Assembly: GCA_017940445.1 (NCBI GenBank)
Contig: JAGAYQ010000095.1
Location: forward strand, 1-9,646
Direction: 5' to 3'
Length of the DNA: 9,646 bases
From: Pyramidobacter sp.
GTDB taxonomy: Bacteria; Synergistota; Synergistia; Synergistales; Dethiosulfovibrionaceae
The notes below the pieces were generated by a model, which was not told where the DNA came from, ran no database searches, and saw nothing but the letters and a program-made list of their open reading frames with translations. A program made the position numbers and the translations under genes. Of this stretch, positions 1 through 5,146 are shown piece by piece; position 1 is the stretch's first letter; each line of letters opens with the position of its first letter.

Positions 1-112
1 CAAGAACTACGCCCTCGCTCTCTGCGGTCACAAAAACTACGCCAAGTACCTCGACACGCTCGCCGAGATCGAGAAAAAGTCGCCGTCGGAAAGCTTTGCC
101 GTTGAGGGGTAA
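1..112 (+). CDS. 3' end of an unrecognised gene (partial)
   Basis: Only the last 36 codons are present, read from base 2 and ending at TAA (110-112), followed at once by a second in-frame TAA. The visible C-terminus is lysine-, tyrosine- and glutamate-rich (it contains KNYAKYLDTLAEIEKK) and looks like a soluble amphipathic helix with a short tail. There is no membrane segment. I do not recognise the family. The frame is supported by GC-rich third positions like the neighbours, by the tandem stop codons, and by a hairpin terminator 44 bases further on. It converges on the TtcA-type gene. Confidence 0.6.
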   Translation, partial: KNYALALCGHKNYAKYLDTLAEIEKKSPSESFAVEG

Positions 113-155
113 TAAGACTTTAATCTTGTGCGTGTAATAGCAGCGTAAATAAATT

Positions 156-206
156 GCGCCGCTCTCTTTGCCTTTTTGTGGCATTGAGAGCGGCGCGATT
201 TTCTTA
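156..206. terminator. Bidirectional intrinsic terminator between convergent genes
   Basis: A perfect 11-bp inverted repeat, GCGCCGCTCTC (156-166) and GAGAGCGGCGC (186-196), encloses a 19-base loop. On the + strand it is followed by GATTTTCTT. On the - strand the exit side reads AATTTATTT. It sits between the stop of the partial + strand gene (112) and the stop of the - strand TtcA-type gene (204), so it plausibly ends both transcripts. The long loop makes it somewhat less than ideal. Confidence 0.7.
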
Positions 207-1016
207 TTCGATTTTGCTGTCAGGCGTTGCTGTTTCCGACTCATGCACGCCGAAATACATGCGCGGCGTGGCTGTCCAGGCGTCGTTTTCCTGATGGTTC
301 TCCAGCGCGTGGAGCACGCACTGCCGGATATCGGGAAAACGCGGATTCAGGTCGGCGATCAGCGACTTGGTGCGCGACCTCTCCGTGTCGCTGCCGTATT
401 TGCAGCAGTGCTGCGAAGTCGCCACGCCCAGGCGGTCGAGCTCGGTCTGGATCTGGTGCTCGGTCAGGTAGATCATCGGCCGGATCAGCCACATGTCGGC
501 ACGGTCGTGCCACAGCTTGGGCTGAAAGGCGCGGAAGCGCCCGTTGCGCAGCAGGTTCATCAGCGCGGTCTCGACGACGTCGTCGAGGTTGTGTCCCAGC
601 GCCAGCTTGTTGCAGCCCAGCTTTTTCGCGGCCGCGTTCAGCAGTCCGCGGCGCAGGTTGGCGCACAGGCTGCACGGCGACTGTTCATTCTTCACGTCGA
701 TGATATGCTCGATCGCGTAGGGGACGATGGTGAGCGGCACGCCGAGCGCTTCGCACACGTTCCTGACGCCGCTTGTGTCCCATTCGCCGTTTGTCATGTC
801 GACGCTGACGGCCTGCAGGTCATATTTGACGGGGCTGTATGTTTTGATGTATTTGAGGATGTGCAGCAGCATAAGGCTGTCCTTGCCGCCCGATACGCCC
901 ACGGCGATGCGGTCGCCGGGGACGATCATGTCGTAGCGGAAGATCGCTTTGCCGACGAGGCGGCGTATTTTTGCGCTGATGCGCGGTGCAGACGGCGTTG
1001 AATCGGGAACGCTCAT
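204..1016 (-). CDS. TtcA-family tRNA thiolation protein (PP-loop ATPase)
   Basis: This 270-aa protein belongs to the TtcA/TilS-type PP-loop ATPases, which adenylate a tRNA base and then thiolate it (TtcA makes 2-thiocytidine at position 32, using a [4Fe-4S] cluster). Visible motifs are the PP-loop SGGKDS at residues 42-47, CSLCANLRRG with Cys115 and Cys118, ALGHNLDD at about 139-146, and a late Cys204-Cys205 pair where the family has its third cluster cysteine. The segment after that pair (YGSDTERSRTK) resembles the Gram-positive/anaerobe branch more than Enterobacterial TtcA, so the exact modified base is uncertain and no symbol is given. The start is ATG at 1014-1016, with GGGGGG-AAAG just upstream on the - strand. 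The frame stays open far upstream, but that part is antisense to the next gene. It is transcribed divergently from the acidic-protein operon. Confidence 0.9.
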   Translation of the reverse strand: MSVPDSTPSAPRISAKIRRLVGKAIFRYDMIVPGDRIAVGVSGGKDSLMLLHILKYIKTYSPVKYDLQAVSVDMTNGEWDTSGVRNVCEALGVPLTIVPYAIEHIIDVKNEQSPCSLCANLRRGLLNAAAKKLGCNKLALGHNLDDVVETALMNLLRNGRFRAFQPKLWHDRADMWLIRPMIYLTEHQIQTELDRLGVATSQHCCKYGSDTERSRTKSLIADLNPRFPDIRQCVLHALENHQENDAWTATPRMYFGVHESETATPDSKIE

Positions 1017-1048
1017 TTTCTTTCCCCCCTTGGGTAATAGGCTTTTGC

Positions 1049-1057
1049 ATTCTAACA
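1049..1057 (-). promoter_or_regulatory. Extended -10 promoter element for the TtcA-type gene
   Basis: The - strand reads TGTTAGAAT, an extended -10 (TG, one base, then a TATAAT-like hexamer), 33 bases before the start codon. No good -35 lies 17-18 bases upstream, which is typical when an extended -10 is used. Sequence match only. Confidence 0.45.
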
Positions 1058-1096
1058 TAGATTCGTCGATTTGCGGCATACAGCTTTTCATTCCTG

Positions 1097-1105
1097 TGTT
1101 AAAAT
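1097..1105 (+). promoter_or_regulatory. Extended -10 promoter element for the acidic-protein operon
   Basis: The + strand reads TGTTAAAAT, again TG plus one base plus a TATAAT-like hexamer, 34 bases before the ATG at 1140. It mirrors the element on the opposite strand in the same 123-bp divergent region. No convincing -35 was found. Sequence match only. Confidence 0.45.
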
Positions 1106-1139
1106 GGTGTGTCTTGGAATTTTTTCGCAGGGGGACAAC

Positions 1140-1757
1140 ATGCGATTTTTTATTGATGGAACTGAGTGGAGTTTTCCGCACATGGATTCGCTGCCGCGTG
1201 AGGAGCTGCTGGACGCGCTGCGCGAGCAGGTGGCCGCCGAAGGCCGCGTCATCGTCGATATGCTGTGCGACGGCGAGTCGCTCGACGACACTTCGATCAT
1301 GAACGTGCCCGACGCGATCGACGTTGACGTTCACACGGCCTCGCCCTGGGGCCTGGGACTGGAGATCCTTGACGAGGTCAAGGACTCGCTGCTCAAGGTG
1401 TTCCGCACCATCCAGGAAGCGCTCGACGGCTCGCAGCTGTTCGACCCGCTCCAGCTGCGCGAGGCGTTTGAGCAGCTGGGCTGGGTGGGCGACATTTTCG
1501 AGGGCTTCCGCGACGCGTATCCCGAGTACGACGGCGGCTGGCCTGATGCGGAGCCGCTGACGGAAGAGCTGAAGGTCTTCGAGGCGATGCTGACTGACGG
1601 CCGCTATGCCGACGCTAACGAGTGGCACGAGCGCAGCTGGAAAAACGAAGCGCTGCCGCCGTTCCTCGACGAGATCAAATCGCTTCGCGAGTGGTTTGAA
1701 GAACAGGAGCGCCGTGAAGACGGCAATGACGAAAATCTGGAGGAGGGCGACGAATGA
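1140..1757 (+). CDS. Acidic protein of unknown function, first gene of a membrane-lipid-type operon
   Basis: A 205-aa soluble protein that I do not recognise. It is strongly acidic, ending in a Glu/Asp-rich tail (residues about 187-205). No signal peptide or membrane segment is visible. Residues about 74-120 (EILDEVKDSLLKVFRTIQEAL onwards) look like amphipathic helices that could pair. Tryptophans and aromatics recur (W10, W70, W115, W134, W162, W167, W185). The chosen ATG at 1140 has AGGGGG at 1129-1134. An in-frame ATG at 1071 would be longer but lacks this site and would cover the promoter. The stop overlaps the next start (ATGA, 1754-1757), indicating translational coupling with the UPF0104-type membrane protein. 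It may be a cytosolic partner or regulator of that protein (inference from position). Confidence 0.75.
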   Translation: MRFFIDGTEWSFPHMDSLPREELLDALREQVAAEGRVIVDMLCDGESLDDTSIMNVPDAIDVDVHTASPWGLGLEILDEVKDSLLKVFRTIQEALDGSQLFDPLQLREAFEQLGWVGDIFEGFRDAYPEYDGGWPDAEPLTEELKVFEAMLTDGRYADANEWHERSWKNEALPPFLDEIKSLREWFEEQERREDGNDENLEEGDE

Positions 1758-2818
1758 GTCTGAGAAAAGGTCTGGCGATCTTTCTGTTCCTGACTCTCGG
1801 CGTGAGCACGTTCATCATCAGCCGCAGCGTCGATAAGAACGCTCTGGAAGCGTTCATGAACATGGATAAGATCAGCATCGTATACGCGCTGCTGTTCGTG
1901 TTCGCCGCGTGGAGCTGCGACGCTTCGCGCTTCTGCCTCACCGCGCGCGCGATGGGCTATAAGATCCGCTTTGTGCGCGGCCTCGTGCTGACGTGGCTGC
2001 ACTACTTCGGCTGCGCCCTCACGCCCATGCAGGTCGGCGGCGGCCCGTTCCAGGTGTACGTGCTGTACAAGTCAGGCGTGCCCGTCGGTTCCGGAATCGC
2101 CATCACCCTCATCCGCACGCTGTTTTCAACGTTCCTGCTCAGCCTCGCCGCGCCGGCTGCCTTCATGCTCGTGCCGCAGCTGAGAGAGGGCGGCGTGCTG
2201 GTCAAGGGCGTGTTCTATTACGTCGGCTTCCTGTCGCTGGTCATGTGGGTGATCTTCATCCTCAGCATCGTCAAGGCCAAAGTGATCAAAAAGTTCTGCG
2301 GCGCCGTTCTGCTGTGGCTCAAAAAGTTCAAGTGCTTCAGCAAGCTCAACGTGCACCGCATCTATCACGTCATCTGTTCCGAAGTCGACAGCTATTCCGA
2401 GAACGTCAAGCGCATGGTCGGCCCCGGGCTGCCGTACTTTATCGGCGCCTTCCTGCTCTCCATCGGGCATCTGTTCGCGCTCTTCTCCGTGCTGCCCGTG
2501 CTGATGCGCTCGCTGGGCCTGGCTGTTGATTATCTGCATGCCGTTCTGGCGCAGGCCATGTTCATGTTCATCCTCTACTTCATCCCCACCCCCGGAGCCA
2601 GCGGCGTCGCCGAGGGCGGCGGAGCGGCCATCTTCAGCCTGCTCATGCCGGCCAACATCGCCGGCATCATGGCTGTTGTCTGCCGCTTTTTCACCGAGTA
2701 TCTGGCCATCTTCATGGGATGCATCGTCGCCATCCGCATGATCGGCTGGGGCACTGCCGAACGGATCATCAGCGGCCAGCAGGACGAAGTGATCGAAGGA
2801 GAAAAAAACAATGGATAA
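1754..2818 (+). CDS. UPF0104 / LPG-synthase-TM-family integral membrane protein
   Basis: A 354-aa polytopic membrane protein of the family related to the membrane (flippase) domain of lysylphosphatidylglycerol synthase MprF. Hydrophobic segments lie at about residues 5-24, 42-60, 76-90, 113-140, 152-172, 226-252, 260-281 and 297-330. Family hallmarks are TPMQVGGGPFQVY at about 90-102 and PTPGASGVAEGG at about 278-289. The soluble aminoacyltransferase domain of MprF is absent, so lysinylation is not expected. Stand-alone members are thought to handle lipids or lipid-linked substrates, but the substrate here is unknown. It overlaps the preceding gene by 4 bases and the following gene by 8, so the three genes form one tight operon. 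Confidence 0.88.
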   Translation: MSLRKGLAIFLFLTLGVSTFIISRSVDKNALEAFMNMDKISIVYALLFVFAAWSCDASRFCLTARAMGYKIRFVRGLVLTWLHYFGCALTPMQVGGGPFQVYVLYKSGVPVGSGIAITLIRTLFSTFLLSLAAPAAFMLVPQLREGGVLVKGVFYYVGFLSLVMWVIFILSIVKAKVIKKFCGAVLLWLKKFKCFSKLNVHRIYHVICSEVDSYSENVKRMVGPGLPYFIGAFLLSIGHLFALFSVLPVLMRSLGLAVDYLHAVLAQAMFMFILYFIPTPGASGVAEGGGAAIFSLLMPANIAGIMAVVCRFFTEYLAIFMGCIVAIRMIGWGTAERIISGQQDEVIEGEKNNG

Positions 2819-3395
2819 AAACACCCTTTCCGCGCTACGCGCGAAGGCCTTCAAATACCGCGGCGGCGTCTGGACTGCGCTGTTCGTCGTCATCCTGGCG
2901 CTGGCACATCCCGTTCCCGGCCCCATCCCGGCCGGCATCGTTCTCGTCGTGCTCGGGCAGCTGCTGCGCTTCTGGGGCGCCGGCTGCATCAAGCGCTACC
3001 GCGGCGAGCAGGTCAAGGCCGAAGAGCTGGCCACATGGGGCCCCTATGCCCTCGTGCGCAATCCTCTGTACGTCGGCAACGGCCTGATCGGCCTGGGCTG
3101 GGGCTGGATCGCCGGGCCATGGGCCACCGCCGTTTTCTGCGTCACCTTCTGGGTGCTCTACGACCTCCTTATCGTCCCGCACGAAGAGGAGTTCCTGCGC
3201 GGCAAGTTCGGCGCTGAGTACGAAAACTACTGCGCCCGCGTCGGCCGCTTCTTCCCCAAAAGCCTCTCGCGCGAAACGCTGGCACATGTGCGAGCGGGCT
3301 CATATGACGCCTCGATCCTGCTGAAAAGCGAGATCCATTCCCTCTGGGTCCACATCGTCGGTTCCATCGCCATCATTTCGCGTCTGTGGTGGTAA
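2811..3395 (+). CDS. ICMT/PEMT-like membrane methyltransferase
   Basis: A 194-aa membrane protein of the isoprenylcysteine carboxyl methyltransferase / phospholipid methyltransferase-like superfamily, which uses S-adenosylmethionine on lipidic substrates. The diagnostic C-terminal half is present: WGPYALVRNPLYVGN at 76-90 and PHEEEFLRGKFGAEYENYCARVGRFFP at about 123-149, with hydrophobic helices at about 21-38, 41-58, 91-100 and 104-122. The usual RHP of the first motif is RNP here. About 45 residues extend beyond the core (SLSRETLAHV onwards) and end in another hydrophobic stretch. GAAGGAG at 2795-2801 supports the ATG at 2811. Bacterial members rarely act on prenylated proteins, so the substrate is left open. 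It is last in the operon, directly before a strong terminator. Confidence 0.85.
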   Translation: MDKNTLSALRAKAFKYRGGVWTALFVVILALAHPVPGPIPAGIVLVVLGQLLRFWGAGCIKRYRGEQVKAEELATWGPYALVRNPLYVGNGLIGLGWGWIAGPWATAVFCVTFWVLYDLLIVPHEEEFLRGKFGAEYENYCARVGRFFPKSLSRETLAHVRAGSYDASILLKSEIHSLWVHIVGSIAIISRLWW

Positions 3396-3441
3396 AAACG
3401 CAAAAGCGCGCCGGATATTTCCGGCGCGCTTTTGCGTTTTC
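3395..3441. terminator. Perfect 21-bp hairpin terminator, two-way
   Basis: The arms 3395-3415 and 3420-3440 are perfect reverse complements and enclose the loop TATT. The core GCGCGCCGGA pairs with TCCGGCGCGC, and A-rich and T-rich ends flank it, so the hairpin can act in either direction. The left arm begins on the last base of the methyltransferase stop codon. It ends the + strand operon and may back up the trpS terminator on the other strand. Confidence 0.9.
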
Positions 3442-3460
3442 CATGTTGAACGAATTATAT

Positions 3461-3500
3461 GCAAAAAATCCGCGTCATGAAAAAAATTCACGATGCGGAT
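3461..3500 (-). terminator. Intrinsic terminator of trpS
   Basis: On the - strand, ATCCGCATCGTG (3500-3489) pairs with CATGACGCGGAT (3479-3468). There is one G-U pair and one mismatch, with a 9-base loop, and the hairpin is followed directly by TTTTTTGC. It lies about 75 bases after the trpS stop. The short tandem repeat at 3515-3548 therefore lies inside the trpS 3' untranslated region. Confidence 0.75.
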
Positions 3501-3514
3501 TCTCATTATTATCC

Positions 3515-3548
3515 CTTTGTGTTTCTTCGTGTCTTTGTGTCTTCGTGG
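3515..3548. repeat. Tandem 8-base repeat CTTYGTGT
   Basis: Four units alternate in one base: CTTTGTGT (3515-3522), a TT spacer, CTTCGTGT (3525-3532), CTTTGTGT (3533-3540) and CTTCGTGG (3541-3548). On the - strand this reads CCACGAAGACACAAAGACAC and so on. It is non-coding and lies between the trpS stop and its terminator. I recall similar CACRAAG-rich runs as dispersed intergenic repeats in unrelated bacteria. No function is known to me. Confidence 0.75.
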
Positions 3549-3575
3549 TGGCTTTGAATTGACCGCTTTGGCCGT

Positions 3576-4610
3576 TTACTTTGCCAGCAGGCCGATCTTT
3601 TTCTTGACTTTGTCGAGAGTGCGCTCGGCAACGTGAGATGCGGTCTCGGCGCCTTTTCGGTAGATGGCTTCGATGGCCGCCTTGTCGGCGGTCAGCTCGG
3701 CAAAACGTTCGCGCACGGGGCGCAGCTCTTCGGCCACGCACTCGCCGACGGCTTTTTTGAAATCGCCGTAGCCCTTGCCGGCGAAGTCGCGCTCGATCTG
3801 CTCATACGTATTTCCGGTGATGACGGAATAGATGGACATCAGGTTGTTGATGCCGTCCTTGCCCTCGCGGTAGCAGACGGAGGTCTCGCTGTCGGTGACA
3901 GCGCGCTTGAACTTGTTGACGATCACGTTCGGCTCGTCGAGGATGGAGATGAAGGCGTTGACGTTGGTGTCGGATTTCGACATCTTCTTGGTGGGCTCCT
4001 GGAGCGACATGATCTTGGCGCCGGCCTTGACGATGTAGGCATCGGGCACGCGGAAGACGCTGCCGTAGATGCTGTTCATTCTTACGGCGACGTCGCGGGT
4101 GAACTCGAGGTGCTGGCGCTGATCCTCGCCGACGGGCACGTAATCGGGCTGATAGAGCAGGATGTCGGCGGCCATCAGAGCGGGGTAGGTGAAGAGGCCG
4201 GCGTTGACGTTATCGGCGTGCTTGGCCGATTTGTCCTTGAACTGAGTCATGCGCGAGAGGTCGCCGAACATGGAGTAGCAGGCGAGGATCCAGCCGAGTT
4301 CGGCGTGCGCGTGGACGTGGCTCTGGATGAAGACGAGGCTTTTGGCCGGATCGATGCCGCAGGCAAGCAGCAGCGCGAAGGCGTCGATCGACTGTTTGCG
4401 CAGCTTGGCCGGCTCCTGGCGGACGGTGAGGGAGTGAAGGTCGGCGATGAAATACGCACACTGAAAGTCTTCCTGCGTCTGCCGCCAGTTGCGCACGGCG
4501 CCGAGGTAGTTGCCGAGCGTGAACGTGCCCGTGGGCTGGATGCCCGAGAGCATGATCTTCTTGCGTTCAGGTTTTGCTTCCTGGACCGGGTTCTGTTTGA
4601 CTTCTTCCAT
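3576..4610 (-). CDS. trpS: Tryptophan--tRNA ligase
   Basis: A 344-aa class I aminoacyl-tRNA synthetase that charges tRNA(Trp) with tryptophan in the cytoplasm. Motifs follow the TrpRS order: GIQPTGTFTLGNYLGA at about 23-38 (the HIGH region), FIADLHS at 54-60, the PVGEDQRQHLEF stretch at about 159-170, and KKMSKSD at 208-214 (KMSKS loop). Length is close to the usual 325-340 aa, with about 17 extra charged residues at the N-terminus. The start ATG at 4608-4610 is set by TTAGGAGGA nine bases upstream on the - strand. Expression is expected to depend on the T-box leader upstream, whose specifier codon is UGG. A miniature mobile element sits between that leader and this gene. Confidence 0.96.
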   Translation of the reverse strand: MEEVKQNPVQEAKPERKKIMLSGIQPTGTFTLGNYLGAVRNWRQTQEDFQCAYFIADLHSLTVRQEPAKLRKQSIDAFALLLACGIDPAKSLVFIQSHVHAHAELGWILACYSMFGDLSRMTQFKDKSAKHADNVNAGLFTYPALMAADILLYQPDYVPVGEDQRQHLEFTRDVAVRMNSIYGSVFRVPDAYIVKAGAKIMSLQEPTKKMSKSDTNVNAFISILDEPNVIVNKFKRAVTDSETSVCYREGKDGINNLMSIYSVITGNTYEQIERDFAGKGYGDFKKAVGECVAEELRPVRERFAELTADKAAIEAIYRKGAETASHVAERTLDKVKKKIGLLAK

Positions 4611-4648
4611 GATGATCGTCCTCCTAAGGTCAATTTTTTCAAATAAAG

Positions 4649-4823
4649 GAGACGCTGATTAAATCACATTATGCAGTATTTGACCAGCGCGCAGGAAACC
4701 TGAGAAAATGCGTCAGATCCGAAGAAACCTGTCCGCAAGGGGCTCTGGAGACGTACCTTCGTACGTTGGAAGAGCCCCTCAGACAGCGTTTCGAAGGAGA
4801 TGACGTATTTTATCAGCGTTTCC
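4649..4823 (-). mobile_element. Miniature inverted-repeat element, copy A (in trpS leader)
   Basis: A 175-bp non-coding element flanked by a perfect 4-bp direct repeat TAAA (4645-4648 and 4824-4827), read as the target duplication. The ends are inverted repeats: GGAGACGCTGATTAAAT on the left and, read inward on the - strand, GGAAACGCTGATAAAAT on the right (15 of 17 match). A third copy of the same motif (GGAAACCTGAGAAAATG) begins at 4694. From there to the right end the DNA is a long imperfect palindrome centred on the stem ACGTAC-CTTC-GTACGT (4751-4766). The element is homologous along its length to the copy at 7623-7798, in opposite orientation, with about 14 differences in a 132-bp core counted by eye. 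It has no open frame of its own, so a transposase would have to act in trans. It lies exactly between the T-box terminator and trpS. Confidence 0.88.
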
Positions 4824-4824
4824 T

Positions 4825-5105
4825 AAAGAAACGTCCCTGACAGGCAGGCATATGCCGATCTGTCAGGGACGAATTTTGCAGAAAAATCCGCGGTGCCACC
4901 CTATATTCGCGGCCCCTTGGGGCCGCGCGCTTGTGCGGCGCTTCACGCGCGCCATTCGTCGCGGGATACTTGAGATGCGCTCGGTTCCCCCGCGCCCTCG
5001 GCGGTCCAGACGGCAGCCGCGCTTTCTGCCCGGTTCTCAGCATCCCGGACTCTCTGTGAGGGCGTGCGGCAGCGTCATATCCGCTTCAGCGGTTTCGTCT
5101 GTTAC
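4825..5105 (-). promoter_or_regulatory. T-box riboswitch (Trp-specific) controlling trpS
   Basis: Read on the - strand. The T-box sequence AGGGTGGCACCGCGG is at 4902-4888. It can pair through AGGG with CGTCCCT, the start of the terminator arm 4871-4860. That arm also pairs with CTGTCAGGGACG (4843-4832), followed by TTTCTTT, giving the classical terminator/antiterminator choice. A stem III hairpin lies upstream (CGCGGCCCC-AA-GGGGCCGCG, 4927-4908). Stem I holds AGAGAG and GCTGAGAACCGG distal-loop motifs. The specifier loop is formed by ATAT and TGGA between stems GCGG/CCGC and GACG/CGTC, with UGG at 5008-5006 followed by the conserved purine A. UGG is the Trp codon, matching trpS. In T-box systems, uncharged tRNA stabilises the antiterminator. 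All parts are visible; the folding is by eye. Confidence 0.92.
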
Positions 5106-5111
5106 GCGCGA

Positions 5112-5140
5112 ATTGTAAAGCTCGAACGCGCTCTTGTCAA
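5112..5140 (-). promoter_or_regulatory. Consensus sigma-70 promoter of the trpS T-box leader
   Basis: The - strand has TTGACA (5140-5135), exactly 17 bases, then TACAAT (5117-5112). Transcription should start near 5105. The -35 begins only 6 bases after the stop codon of the aminotransferase upstream, and no terminator separates them. Confidence 0.88.
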
Positions 5141-5146
5141 GAAAAG

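Noticed and set aside
168..1001. Long + strand open frame opposite the TtcA-type gene
   Set aside because: Starts inside the terminator loop, has no ribosome binding site, and mirrors the codon periodicity of the real gene on the other strand.
1017..1628. Upstream in-frame extension of the TtcA-type gene, giving a 474-aa reading frame on the - strand
   Set aside because: It is antisense to the acidic-protein gene, has no TtcA similarity, and the ATG at 1016 has a strong ribosome binding site and the family's normal N-terminus.
2126..2992. Long - strand open frame opposite the membrane-protein genes
   Set aside because: Spans two different + strand genes, is Asp/Glu/His/Gln-rich, and has no supporting signals.
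3633..4646. Long + strand open frame opposite trpS
   Set aside because: Antisense shadow of a clear trpS in GC-rich DNA: low-complexity Gly/Asp/Val/Glu composition, no ribosome binding site, no recognisable domain.
4694..4823. First reading of the palindrome as an ordinary terminator or attenuator of trpS
   Set aside because: No T run follows on either strand, and a homologous inverted copy with its own target duplication lies 3 kb away, so a mobile element explains it better.
4813..5118. Short open frames on both strands inside the trpS leader
   Set aside because: They overlap the T-box structures, whose RNA motifs explain the sequence; no coding signals.
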